Below the pieces are notes generated by a model. That model searched no databases. It was not told where the DNA came from and saw nothing but the letters and a program-made list of their open reading frames with translations. From Streptomyces griseorubiginosus (lineage in GTDB: Bacteria; Actinomycetota; Actinomycetes; Streptomycetales; Streptomycetaceae), in the NCBI RefSeq assembly GCF_017614965.1, contig NZ_WVUG01000071.1:1-32577 (forward strand): a stretch of 32,577 bases of DNA, in the 5' to 3' direction. The translations under genes and the position numbers were made by a program. Shown here in pieces: positions 23,317 to 31,623 of this stretch. Numbering within the stretch: position 1 is the first letter of the stretch; each line of letters starts with the position of its first letter.

Positions 23317-23938
23317 CCCCGTGACCCTGCTGATCGTCGACGACCACCCGGTCGTCCGCGACGGCCTGCGCGGCATGTTCGAGTCCGCGCCCGGCTTCAC
23401 CGTCCTCGGCGAGGCCTCGGGCGGCGTCGAGGCCGTGGACCGCGCGGCCGAACTAGACCCGGACGTCGTCCTGATGGACCTGCGCATGCCGGGCGGCGGA
23501 GGAGTGGACGCCATCCGCGAGCTGACCCGCCGCGGCTCCCGCGCCAAGGTCCTGGTCCTGACGACCTACGACACCGACTCCGACACCCTGCCCGCGATCG
23601 AGGCCGGCGCCACCGGCTACCTCCTCAAGGACGCCCCCCGCGACGAGCTGTTCAGCGCCGTCCGGGCGGCGGCGGACGGCCGTACCGTCCTGTCCCCGGC
23701 GGTCGCCTCCCGCCTGGTCTCGGCCGTGCGCGCCCCCGGCAACGAACCCCTCTCCACCCGGGAGCGCGAGGTCCTCGCCCTCGTCGCCAGGGGCACCTCC
23801 AACCGGGAGATCGCCCGCGAACTGTTCATCAGCGAGGCGACCGTGAAGACTCATCTCACCCACTTGTACGCCAAGTTGGGCGTCAGCGACCGCGCGGCGG
23901 CGGTGGCCACCGCGTACCAGAGAGGCATCCTCGGCTAG
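23306..23938 (+). CDS. Response regulator, NarL/LuxR family
   Basis: 210 aa. Receiver domain (about 6-125): acidic Asp12-Asp13, phospho-acceptor Asp58 (VVLMDLRMP), Thr86-Thr87 and Lys108 (YLLKDAP). Linker, then LuxR-type helix-turn-helix (about 147-207: LSTREREVLALVARGTSNRE, EATVKTHLTHLYAKLGVSDR). The ATG at 23306 lies inside the kinase gene, giving coupled translation. Expected to be phosphorylated by the preceding kinase and to bind operators such as the palindrome at 20277-20300 (inference). Its TAG stop shares bases with the stop of the convergent sulfatase gene. Confidence 0.95.
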   Translation: MTSDPVTLLIVDDHPVVRDGLRGMFESAPGFTVLGEASGGVEAVDRAAELDPDVVLMDLRMPGGGGVDAIRELTRRGSRAKVLVLTTYDTDSDTLPAIEAGATGYLLKDAPRDELFSAVRAAADGRTVLSPAVASRLVSAVRAPGNEPLSTREREVLALVARGTSNREIARELFISEATVKTHLTHLYAKLGVSDRAAAVATAYQRGILG

Positions 23939-25347
23939 TCCGGATAGGGCAGCAGAGTGCTTGCGATCCCCTCCCAGGCGTCCTTCAGTCCCGCGAGCAA
24001 CTCCGGCCTGTCCGGCGCCAGATCGGCCTGCTCGCGCAGGTCGGCGCCGAGGTCGTAGAGGTGGTCGTCGCCGTCGGAGTCCTGGTAGTACTTCCACCTC
24101 CCGCGCCGTAGGGCCCGGTTGTCCCGCACCCGCCAGAACAGGTCGCGTTCCGGGAGCCGTTCGCCGCGCAGCAGATAGCCGGCGAGGCTCGTGCCGTCGA
24201 GGGGATACGCCGGGTCGGGACGGGCGCCCGCCACCTCCAGGAAGGTCGCCGTCCAGTCGGGGGAGAAGTTCGGTTCGTGGCTGACCTGGTTGCCGCCGAT
24301 CCGGTGCGGCCAGCGCACGATGGTCGGAACGCGGATCCCGCCCTCCTGCAGCACGAACTTCTCGCCGCTGAGCGGCCACAGGTACGACCAGCGCTCACCG
24401 CCGTTGTCGCTGGCGAAGTACACCAGCGTGTGCTCCTCCTGCCCGGAGCGGCGCAGCGCGGCGAGCACCTCGCCGACGGCCGCGTCCAGGCTCTCCACCA
24501 TCTCCGTGTACTTGGCGACGGAACCGCCGTCCCAGTGGTTGAGGGCGTCGCTGATCTCCCGCTGCGTCTTCGCCGCCCGGATCTTCGCGGCGATCTCGGC
24601 GCCGGTCTCCGCGTCCCCCTCGGCCAGCCACGGCCAGTGCGGGGTGGTGAAGTTGAGGTTGAGCAGCCAGGGCCGGTCGTGCTCGCGGCGCACGTACTCC
24701 ACGGCCCGCTCGGTCAGGACGTTCGTGTAGTACCGCAGGTCCTTGTACTCGGCGTCGCCCTCGTAGAGGTCGTAGTCACCGAGCTGCCCGAGTTTGGAGA
24801 AGTACTCCAGGACGCCCCCGTGGTTGCCGAAGAACTCGTCCCATCCGGACTTGGTGGGGCTGTAGTCGGGCAGCCAGCCGCAGTGCCACTTGCCGATGAG
24901 CGCGGTGGCGTAACCGGCCTTCCTCAGCAGGGAGGCGAGGGTCGGGTGACTCGGGTCGAGCCCCTGCGAACGGTTGTTGACCGGCTCCGCCAGCCCGCCC
25001 TGCGTACGCCCCGGATAGCGCCCCGTGTACAGACTGAACCGGGTCGGCGAGCAGGTCGCGGAGCCCGAGTACGCGTCGGTGAACCGCACGCCCTGGCGGG
25101 CCAGCCGGTCCAGGTGCGGGGTTTTGATGTGCGGGGCGCCGTAGGAGGAGAGGTCGGCCCAGCCGAGGTCGTCACCGAGGATGACGAGGAGGTTGGGGCG
25201 CGGTCCTGACGTGCCGGGGCGTGCCCTGAACGGCTGTTCGGCGGGGGCGGCTTGGGCCGCTTCGGCCGCGGTGCTCGCGCCGGCGACGGCGGTCACGGCA
25301 CCACCGCCGACCAGCCCGGCGAAGGAACGGCGGGAGATCTCAGGCAT
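23935..25347 (-). CDS. Tat-exported sulfatase (arylsulfatase family)
   Basis: 470 aa. The N-terminus SRRSFAGLVGGGAVTAVAG is a twin-arginine signal ending about residue 35. The sulfatase domain shows metal ligands Asp59-Asp60 (VILGDDLGWADL) and the formylglycine motif Cys99-Ser-Pro-Thr-Arg103 (SATCSPTRFSLYTGRYPGR). It also has GKWHCGWLPDY and ASDNGGE near the metal site. Cys99 must be oxidised to formylglycine before folding and Tat export; no generating enzyme lies in the window. Likely hydrolyses sulfate esters of a sugar or lipid outside the cytoplasm. The ATG at 25347 fits the signal peptide. Monocistronic or read with glgX, which ends 74 bases upstream. Confidence 0.93.
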   Translation of the reverse strand: MPEISRRSFAGLVGGGAVTAVAGASTAAEAAQAAPAEQPFRARPGTSGPRPNLLVILGDDLGWADLSSYGAPHIKTPHLDRLARQGVRFTDAYSGSATCSPTRFSLYTGRYPGRTQGGLAEPVNNRSQGLDPSHPTLASLLRKAGYATALIGKWHCGWLPDYSPTKSGWDEFFGNHGGVLEYFSKLGQLGDYDLYEGDAEYKDLRYYTNVLTERAVEYVRREHDRPWLLNLNFTTPHWPWLAEGDAETGAEIAAKIRAAKTQREISDALNHWDGGSVAKYTEMVESLDAAVGEVLAALRRSGQEEHTLVYFASDNGGERWSYLWPLSGEKFVLQEGGIRVPTIVRWPHRIGGNQVSHEPNFSPDWTATFLEVAGARPDPAYPLDGTSLAGYLLRGERLPERDLFWRVRDNRALRRGRWKYYQDSDGDDHLYDLGADLREQADLAPDRPELLAGLKDAWEGIASTLLPYPD

Positions 25348-25421
25348 GGCCCCAGTCGATCAGCGGCCGATGAGCCGTGGCCAGGGGTGCGGACGGGATT
25401 TCACGGCCCTGAAACGTTGCC

Positions 25422-27656
25422 TCAGCCGACCACCCGCAGCAGCAGCACCGCTCGCGCCGGCACCGTGACCGTCGTCCCCGCGCGGTGTTCCACTCCCGGC
25501 TCCTCCGCCTGTGTCTCCCGCGACGTGTCGACGACCACCTCGTACCGCTCCGCCCACGGCGGCCCCGGCAGGTGGAAGCTCACGGGCCGGTCACCGGCGT
25601 GCAGGATGGCGAGGAAGCTGTCGTCGATGATGGGGTCGCCGTGCTCGTCGCGGCCGGGGATGTCCCGGCCGGAGAGGTACATGCCGAGCGTGCCGGCGGG
25701 CGCGTACCAGTCGCGTTCCGTCATCTCCGTGCCGCGGGAGGTGAACCAGGCGAGGTCGCGCAGTCCGTCCGCCGAGTGGGCGCGGCCCGAGAAGAAGGCG
25801 CGGCGGCGCAGCACCGGATGCCGGTGGCGCAGGGCGATCAGCCGGGACGTGAGGTCGAACAGCGCCCGCCAGCCGGGCTGCTCCAGCAACTCCCAGTCCA
25901 GCCAGCTGATTTCGTTGTCCTGGCAGTACGCGTTGTTGTTGCCCCGCTGGGTACGGCCGAGTTCGTCGCCGGCGACCAGCATCGGCACGCCCGTCGACAG
26001 CAGCAGGGTGGTCAGCAGATTGCGCAGCTGACGGCGCCGGAGCCCCCGGACCCGCTCGTCGTCCGTCTCGCCCTCGGCCCCGCAGTTCCACGCCCGGTTG
26101 TCGTCGGTGCCGTCCCGGTTGCCCTCGCCGTTGGCCTCGTTGTGCTTGCGTTCGTACGACACCAGGTCGCGCAGGGTGAAACCGTCGTGCGCGGTGACGA
26201 AGTTGACCGACGCGTAGGGGCGGCGGCCGCCCCAGGCGTAGAGGTCGCTGGAGCCGGACAGGCGGTAGCCCAGGTCCCGTACGTCCGGCAGCGCGCCCCG
26301 CCAGAAGTCCCGTACGGCGTTGCGGTACCGGTCGTTCCACTCCGTCCACAGCGGCGGAAAGGCGCCGACCTGGTAGCCGCCCGAGCCCACGTCCCACGGC
26401 TCGGCGATCAGCTTCACCCGCCGGAGCACCGGGTCCTGCGCGATCACCGCGAGGAACGGCGACAGCATGTCGACGTCGTGCATGGAGCGGGCCAGCGCGG
26501 CCGCCAGGTCGAAGCGGAAGCCGTCGACGCCCATCTCGGTGACCCAGTAGCGCAGGGAGTCGGTGATCAGGCGCAGGACGTGCGGCTGGACCACGTGCAG
26601 GGTGTTGCCGCAGCCCGTGTAGTCGGCGTAGCGCCGGGCGTCCGACTGGAGCCGGTAGTAGCCGCGGTTGTCGATGCCCTTCAGGGAGAGCGTCGGACCC
26701 AGCTCGCCCGCCTCCGCCGTGTGGTTGTAGACGACGTCCAGGATCACCTCGATGCCGGCCGCGTGCAGCGCGCGCACCATCCGCTTGAACTCGCCGACCT
26801 GCCCGCCCGTCGTGCCGGAGGCGGCGTACGCGGCGTGCGGGGCGAAGTAGCCGATGGAGTTGTAGCCCCAGTAGTTCTTCAGCCCCCGGCGCAGCAGATG
26901 GTCCTCGTGGGCGAACTGGTGGACGGGGAGCAGCTCGACCGCGGTGACGCCCAGCTTCACCAGGTGCTCGATCGCCGCCGGGTGCGCGAGGCCGGCGTAC
27001 GTGCCGCGCAGCTCCTGCGGGATGCCGGGGTGCAGCTTGGTGAAGCCCCGTACGTGCAGTTCGTAGATGACGGAGTCCGCCCAGGGGGTCTTGGGGCGGC
27101 GGTCGTCCGACCAGTCGTCGTCGTCGTGGACGACGACGCCCTTGGGGACGTACGGCGCCGAGTCCCGGTCGTCGCGGACGGTGTCGGCGACATGCTGCTG
27201 CGGCCAGTCACGCACATGCCCGTACACCTCGGGCGGCAGGCCGAAGTCGCCGTCCACCGCGCGCGCGTACGGGTCGAGCAGCAGCTTCGCCGGGTTCCAG
27301 CGGCCGCCCGTCCACGGGTCCCAGCGGCCGTGCACCCGGTAACCGTACCGCTGCCCCGGCATGACCCCCGGCACGAAGCCGTGCCAGATCTCGTGCGTGA
27401 GCTCGGTCAGCCGGGCCCGGGTCTCCTTGCCGCCCTCGTCGAACAGGCACAGCTCCACCGCCTCCGCCCCGCCCGCCCACAGCGCGAAGTTGGTTCCCGC
27501 CACCCCGTCCGGACCGGCCCGGAACCTGGCCCCCAGCGGCGTCGGCGCACCCGGCCGCACCGGCACCGCGGGCACCCTGCGCGGTGCCCCGTTCACGGCG
27601 GCGGCCGGAGCGGCGCGCTCCTCCGTCACCGCCTCCTGCTCGGCTGCGCTGGACAC
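25422..27656 (-). CDS. glgX: Glycogen debranching enzyme GlgX
   Basis: 744 aa cytoplasmic alpha-1,6-glucosidase (GH13 isoamylase type) that trims limit dextrins left by GlgP. An N-terminal Ala/Pro tail (about 1-40) precedes the CBM48-like domain (about 45-150: GARFRAGPDGVAGTNFALWA, VHGRWDPWTGGRWNP). The barrel has nucleophile Asp383 (GFRFDLAAAL), acid/base Glu419 (LIAEPWD) and stabiliser Asp491 (VTAHDGF), then a C-terminal beta domain. The GTG at 27656 has GGGAGG seven bases ahead; the frame stays open far upstream but loses similarity. It is divergent from the lipoprotein gene. With glgP and glgE in the window it completes breakdown and synthesis of storage glucan. Confidence 0.95.
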   Translation of the reverse strand: MSSAAEQEAVTEERAAPAAAVNGAPRRVPAVPVRPGAPTPLGARFRAGPDGVAGTNFALWAGGAEAVELCLFDEGGKETRARLTELTHEIWHGFVPGVMPGQRYGYRVHGRWDPWTGGRWNPAKLLLDPYARAVDGDFGLPPEVYGHVRDWPQQHVADTVRDDRDSAPYVPKGVVVHDDDDWSDDRRPKTPWADSVIYELHVRGFTKLHPGIPQELRGTYAGLAHPAAIEHLVKLGVTAVELLPVHQFAHEDHLLRRGLKNYWGYNSIGYFAPHAAYAASGTTGGQVGEFKRMVRALHAAGIEVILDVVYNHTAEAGELGPTLSLKGIDNRGYYRLQSDARRYADYTGCGNTLHVVQPHVLRLITDSLRYWVTEMGVDGFRFDLAAALARSMHDVDMLSPFLAVIAQDPVLRRVKLIAEPWDVGSGGYQVGAFPPLWTEWNDRYRNAVRDFWRGALPDVRDLGYRLSGSSDLYAWGGRRPYASVNFVTAHDGFTLRDLVSYERKHNEANGEGNRDGTDDNRAWNCGAEGETDDERVRGLRRRQLRNLLTTLLLSTGVPMLVAGDELGRTQRGNNNAYCQDNEISWLDWELLEQPGWRALFDLTSRLIALRHRHPVLRRRAFFSGRAHSADGLRDLAWFTSRGTEMTERDWYAPAGTLGMYLSGRDIPGRDEHGDPIIDDSFLAILHAGDRPVSFHLPGPPWAERYEVVVDTSRETQAEEPGVEHRAGTTVTVPARAVLLLRVVG

Positions 27657-27807
27657 CAGACCGCCTCCCACGGCTCCCGGAACGACCTGGCAGGAGCGTA
27701 CGGCGTCCCGGCCGCGGCTCCCCTTCGCGTCGCCCTCCCCACAGTTCTGCCCAGACCTTGCCTCGCACTCACGTTTCCCCGGGGCGGGCCTGATCGTTGG
27801 GGAGTCC
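27657..27807. promoter_or_regulatory. Divergent spacer glgX / first L,D-transpeptidase
   Basis: 151 bases carrying both promoters. GGGAGG for glgX and GGGGAG for the lipoprotein gene are visible at its ends. No convincing -10/-35 pair or operator could be picked out by eye. Confidence 0.3.
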
Positions 27808-29016
27808 GTGAGGCATGCACACAGGCGCGCGCGGCGCGCGGGGGCCGTCCTGGCCGCCGTACTGACATGGGCAGGACTGCTGGCCGGCTGCACTTCGCAC
27901 GGCGGCGGCGGTATCGACGAGGTGCTCGGCAAACCCCCGGCCCCCGAGGATGTCATCCGCGTCACCCCCGACGACGGCAGCAAGGACGTCCGCCCCGACC
28001 GGCGGCTGGTGGTCCGGGTGCCCAGCGGGCGGCTTGAGTCGGTGAAGGTCGTCAGGTCCCAGGACGCGCAGGACACCGACGTCCCCGGCCGGGTCTCCGA
28101 CGACGGACTGCGCTGGGAGCCGACCGATCCGCGTCTGGCGCTGGCCGCCAAGTACACCGTCGACGCGGTCGCCCTGGACGGCCACGGACGCAGGTCCGCG
28201 CGCCACACGACCTTCACCACCTACGTCCCCGACGAGCGGTTCGTCGGATACGTCACCCCCGAGAACCGCGCGGTCGTCGGCACCGGGATGATCGTCTCCC
28301 TGGGGTTCAACCGGGAGATCGACAACCGCGCGGCCGTCGAGCGGGCGATCCGGGTCACCGCCCGCCCGGCCGTCGAGATCCGCCCGCACTGGTTCGGCAA
28401 GGACCGCCTCGACTTCCGCCCGGAGCACTACTGGAAGCCCGGCACCCGGGTCACCGTCGATCTGCGGCTGCGGGACGTCGAGGGGGCGCGGGGCGTCTAC
28501 GGCATCCAGTACAAGACGTTCTCCTTCACCGTCGGCCGCAGCCAGGTCTCCCTGGTCGACGCGGCCCGGCACACCATGGAGGTGCGGCGGGACGGCGCGC
28601 TGCTGGCGACCGTGCCCATCACGGCCGGCTCGCCCAAGCACACCACCTACAACGGGAAGATGGTGGTGATGGAGATGCTCGAGGTCACCCGCATGAACAG
28701 CCGCACGGTCGGCTTCGGCGGCGAGTACGACATCCCCGACGTCCCGCACGCCATGCGCCTGACCGACTCCGGCACCTTCGTGCACGGCAACTACTGGGCG
28801 CCGGACGCCCCCGGGCACGTCAACGTCAGCCACGGCTGCGTGGGGCTCAGGGACGTCAAGGGCGGCGGCTCCGACACCCCCGCCGGCTGGTTCTTCGACC
28901 GCAGTCTCGTCGGGGACGTCGTCGAGGTCGTCCACAGCAATGACAAAAAGGTCGCTCCCGACAACGGACTCGGCGGGTGGAACATGGGGTGGAAGGAGTG
29001 GAAAGCGGGCAGTTGA
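27808..29016 (+). CDS. L,D-transpeptidase lipoprotein 1 (Ig-like plus YkuD)
   Basis: 402 aa, anchored outside the membrane, making 3-3 peptidoglycan crosslinks or attaching proteins to the wall. An Arg-rich N-terminus and lipobox LLAGC place the lipidated Cys at residue 28. Two Ig-like domains follow (about 50-135 and 140-245, typical of actinobacterial Ldts). The YkuD domain (about 250-375) has HGNYWAP, and SHGCVGLRD with catalytic Cys344. The C-terminal NGLGGWNMGWKEW segment packs on the catalytic domain in the family. The GTG at 27808 has GGGGAG three bases upstream, somewhat close; no better in-frame start exists before the signal peptide. Tandem paralog of the next gene. Confidence 0.94.
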   Translation: MRHAHRRARRAGAVLAAVLTWAGLLAGCTSHGGGGIDEVLGKPPAPEDVIRVTPDDGSKDVRPDRRLVVRVPSGRLESVKVVRSQDAQDTDVPGRVSDDGLRWEPTDPRLALAAKYTVDAVALDGHGRRSARHTTFTTYVPDERFVGYVTPENRAVVGTGMIVSLGFNREIDNRAAVERAIRVTARPAVEIRPHWFGKDRLDFRPEHYWKPGTRVTVDLRLRDVEGARGVYGIQYKTFSFTVGRSQVSLVDAARHTMEVRRDGALLATVPITAGSPKHTTYNGKMVVMEMLEVTRMNSRTVGFGGEYDIPDVPHAMRLTDSGTFVHGNYWAPDAPGHVNVSHGCVGLRDVKGGGSDTPAGWFFDRSLVGDVVEVVHSNDKKVAPDNGLGGWNMGWKEWKAGS

Positions 29017-29069
29017 TGTTGCGACAGAACGGTGACCTTCGGCTGACACGAATCTCAAAACCCTGCGGT

Positions 29070-29075
29070 TAATAT
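29070..29075 (+). promoter_or_regulatory. Candidate -10 box for the second L,D-transpeptidase
   Basis: TAATAT is a near-ideal -10 hexamer in an AT-rich island, 64 bases before the TTG start. The nearest -35-like CTGACA (29043-29048) is 21 bases away, too far for a standard promoter. The element may rely on an extended or non-standard -35. Confidence 0.35.
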
Positions 29076-29139
29076 GCGCCAATGCGCTCGCCTGGCGCAC
29101 AGGGGTGGGGCCTGACCAGGCCCGGGAGGGGAGAACCAG

Positions 29140-30390
29140 TTGAACGTGCGACCGATATCGGGGGCGTCGGTGGGCGCACGCGGGCGGGGGAGCAAGAAGG
29201 TCTCGGCGCTGATACTCGGCGCCCTGCTGCTCACCGTCACCGCGTGCGGCGGGGGCGGTTCGGGCTCCGGGGCCGGAGCGGGTTCCGGTGACGGCAAGGG
29301 CAAGAACGCGGACAGCGGGCAGAGCAAGCAGTCCGAGGCCGTCGTCGCCATCGCCCCCAAGGACGGCGCGACCTCCGTCGACACCAGCGGCGCCCTCAAG
29401 GTCACGGCGAGCAAGGGGAAGTTGACGCAGGTCGAGGTCAAGGACGCCAAGGGCGAGGCGATATCCGGGTCCATCACCGACGGGGGCGCCTCCTGGACGC
29501 CGGCCACGCATCTGGCCGCCTCCACCAAGTACACCGTGCACGCGGTCGCCAAGGACTCCGAGGGCCGGCAGGCGGCCGAGGACTCCAGCTTCACCACGCT
29601 GACCCCGAAGAACACCTTCATCGGCAGCTTCACCCCCGAGGACGGCTCCACGGTCGGCGTCGGGATGCCGTTCTCGATCCGCTTCACCCGGGGCATCACG
29701 CACCCCGAGGACGTCGAGAAGGCCATCAGCATCAAGACGGAGCCGGCCGTCGACGTCGAGGGCCACTGGTTCGGCAACGACCGCCTCGACTTCCGGCCCG
29801 AGCAGTACTGGAAGTCCGGCACGAAGGTCACCGTCAGCCTGAACCTCGACGGCGTGGAAGGCCGTCCGGGGGTCTACGGCAAGCAGTCCAAGACCGTGAA
29901 GTTCACCATCGGCCGCAGCCAGGTCTCGATCGTGGACGCCAAGAAGCACACCATGAAGGTGATGCGCGACGGCAAGGTCTTCAAGACCCTGCCCGTCACC
30001 ACCGGCAAGCCCGGCTACGACACCTGGAACGGCCAGATGGTCATCAGCGAGAAGCTCCGGGTGACCCGTATGAACGGCGACACGGTCGGCTACGGCGGCG
30101 AGTACGACATCAAGGACGTCCCGGACGCCATGCGCCTGACCGACTCCGGTACCTTCGCCCACGGCAACTACTGGGGCGGCGACGCCTTCGGCAACTACAA
30201 CGCCAGCCACGGCTGCATCGGCCTGCGGGACGAGCGCGGCGGCTACGACCGCGGCGTGCCGGGCGCCTGGTTCTTCGACCACTCCATCATCGGCGACGTG
30301 GTCACCGTGAAGAACTCCGACGACAAGACGGTCGACCCGGCCAACGGCCTCAACGGCTGGAACATGTCCTGGGCCGACTGGAAGAAGTAG
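29140..30390 (+). CDS. L,D-transpeptidase lipoprotein 2 (Ig-like plus YkuD)
   Basis: 416 aa. Signal with lipobox VTAC, lipidated Cys36, then a Gly/Ser/Lys-rich flexible spacer (37-65) that is longer than in the paralog. Two Ig-like domains (about 66-155 and 156-265) and YkuD with HGNYWGG and SHGCIGLRD (catalytic Cys359), then the capping tail NGLNGWNMSWADWKK. The TTG at 29140 is preferred because GGGGAG lies six bases upstream; GTG 29146 is possible. It shares long stretches with the upstream gene (MRLTDSGTF, GRSQVS, FGGEYDI-like), so the pair came from tandem duplication. A separate promoter in the 123-base gap suggests independent control. Confidence 0.95.
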   Translation: MNVRPISGASVGARGRGSKKVSALILGALLLTVTACGGGGSGSGAGAGSGDGKGKNADSGQSKQSEAVVAIAPKDGATSVDTSGALKVTASKGKLTQVEVKDAKGEAISGSITDGGASWTPATHLAASTKYTVHAVAKDSEGRQAAEDSSFTTLTPKNTFIGSFTPEDGSTVGVGMPFSIRFTRGITHPEDVEKAISIKTEPAVDVEGHWFGNDRLDFRPEQYWKSGTKVTVSLNLDGVEGRPGVYGKQSKTVKFTIGRSQVSIVDAKKHTMKVMRDGKVFKTLPVTTGKPGYDTWNGQMVISEKLRVTRMNGDTVGYGGEYDIKDVPDAMRLTDSGTFAHGNYWGGDAFGNYNASHGCIGLRDERGGYDRGVPGAWFFDHSIIGDVVTVKNSDDKTVDPANGLNGWNMSWADWKK

Positions 30391-30404
30391 ACGCCCACCC
30401 GACT

Positions 30405-30438
30405 ACGGCCCCGGTGTGAGCTACGGCACCGGGGCCGT
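30405..30438 (+). terminator. Terminator after the second L,D-transpeptidase
   Basis: A perfect 12-bp stem (ACGGCCCCGGTG with CACCGGGGCCGT) with a 10-base loop, 14 bases past the stop. Its loop and 3' flank (GTGAGC, ACGGCACC, CGTGCTGTG) resemble the right half of the 82-bp repeat unit that follows, as if it were a diverged partial copy. Confidence 0.85.
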
Positions 30439-30452
30439 TGTCGTCAGCGCAC

Positions 30453-30780
30453 GTGCTGTGTCTGCCTGGGGGACAACCCCCAGACCCCCGGCCGAATGTG
30501 AGCGACGGCACCCGGGTCCCTGCCGTTAGTCCCCGTGCTGTGCCTGCCTGGGGGACAACCCCCAGACCCCCGGCCGAATGTGAGCGACGGCACCCGGGCC
30601 CCTGCCGTTAGTCCCCGTGCTGTGTCTGCCTGGGGGACGACCCCCAGACCCCCGGCCGAATGTGAGCGACGGCACCCGGGCCCCTGCCGTTAGTCCCCGT
30701 GCTGTGCCTGCCTGGGGGACAACCCCCAGACCCCCGGCCGAATGTGAGCGACGGCACCCGGACCCCTGCCGTTAGTCCCC
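30453..30780 (+). repeat. Tandem array of four 82-bp units, each with two hairpins
   Basis: Units begin at 30453, 30535, 30617 and 30699 with no length change. They differ only at unit positions 9 (T,C,T,C), 23 (A,A,G,A), 64 (G,G,G,A) and 65 (T,C,C,C). Each holds hairpin A (CTGGGGG/CCCCCAG, positions 14-20 and 25-31, loop ACAA or ACGA) and hairpin B (ACGGCA/TGCCGT, 53-58 and 69-74). All variable positions lie in loops or spacers. The array fills most of the 404 bases between the terminator and the enoyl-CoA hydratase. No open frame or spacer pattern is present, so it is not CRISPR. Confidence 0.97.
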
Positions 30781-30788
30781 GTTAACCT
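30759..30788 (+). promoter_or_regulatory. Candidate leaderless promoter of the enoyl-CoA hydratase gene
   Basis: TAACCT (30783-30788) fits TANNNT, and its 3' end is six bases before the ATG, so transcription would start at the start codon. An 18-base spacer separates it from CGGACC (30759-30764), which keeps GAC of TTGACA. That GAC exists only in the last repeat unit (A at unit position 64). No Shine-Dalgarno precedes the gene, consistent with a leaderless mRNA. Confidence 0.45.
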
Positions 30789-30794
30789 GCCCTC

Positions 30795-31562
30795 ATGACC
30801 GTGAATCTCGAAGTCGCCGAAGGCGTCGGCACCGTTCGGCTCGACCGGCCGCCCATGAACGCCCTGGACGTCGCCACGCAGGACCGGCTGAAGGAGCTCG
30901 CCGAGGAGGCGACCCGGCGTGAGGACGTCCGGGCCGTGATCGTCTACGGCGGGGAGAAGGTGTTCGCGGCGGGCGCGGACATCAAGGAGATGCAGACCAT
31001 GGACCACACGGCCATGGTCCTGCGCGCCCGCGCCCTGCAGGACTCGTTCACGGCGGTCGCCCGCATCCCCAAGCCGGTGGTCGCGGCGATCACGGGCTAC
31101 GCCCTCGGCGGCGGCTGCGAGCTCGCCCTGTGCGCCGACTACCGGATCGCCGCGGACAACGCCAAACTCGGCCAGCCGGAGATCCTGCTCGGCCTGATCC
31201 CCGGCGCGGGCGGCACCCAGCGGCTGTCCCGGCTGATCGGCCCGTCCAAGGCCAAGGACCTGATCTTCACCGGTCGGATGGTCAAGGCGGACGAGGCGCT
31301 GACCCTGGGCCTGGTGGACCGGGTCGTCCCGGCCGACGAGGTGTACTCCGCCGCGCACGAGTGGGCGGCGAGGCTGGCGCAGGGCCCGGCGCTCGCGCTG
31401 CGGGCCGCGAAGGAGGCGGTCGACACCGGTCTGGAGACGGACATCGAGACCGGGCTCGCGGTCGAACGGAACTGGTTCGCGGGCCTGTTCGCCACCGAGG
31501 ACCGGGAGCGGGGCATGCGCAGCTTCGTGGAGGAGGGTCCCGGCAAGGCGAAGTTCCTCTGA
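30795..31562 (+). CDS. Enoyl-CoA hydratase/isomerase family protein
   Basis: 255 aa, crotonase fold, cytoplasmic. FAAGADIKEM (57-66) forms the first oxyanion-hole strand; GGGCELAL holds Glu109 and GQPEILLGLIPGAGGTQRL holds Glu129, the two catalytic acids of true hydratases. So hydration of trans-2-enoyl-CoA in beta-oxidation or a related pathway is likely. The C-terminal helices (WAARLAQGPALALRAAKEAV, FATEDRERGMRSFVE) are standard. The ATG at 30795 has no ribosome site and follows a -10-like box at leaderless distance. No other fatty-acid genes lie nearby, so the substrate is open. Confidence 0.94.
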   Translation: MTVNLEVAEGVGTVRLDRPPMNALDVATQDRLKELAEEATRREDVRAVIVYGGEKVFAAGADIKEMQTMDHTAMVLRARALQDSFTAVARIPKPVVAAITGYALGGGCELALCADYRIAADNAKLGQPEILLGLIPGAGGTQRLSRLIGPSKAKDLIFTGRMVKADEALTLGLVDRVVPADEVYSAAHEWAARLAQGPALALRAAKEAVDTGLETDIETGLAVERNWFAGLFATEDRERGMRSFVEEGPGKAKFL

Positions 31563-31623
31563 ACCCCTTGCAATTGACACGGTGTCTGATCCGGGGTCCC
31601 TCGATGGGGCGGTTTATGGGAGC

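Noticed and set aside
27657..28220. N-terminal extension of GlgX by 188 codons
   Set aside because: It overlaps the divergent lipoprotein gene antisense, has no GlgX-like sequence, and GTG 27656 has a good ribosome site.
30453..30780. CRISPR array
   Set aside because: Units abut directly with no variable spacers and are 82 bp long; this is a simple tandem repeat.
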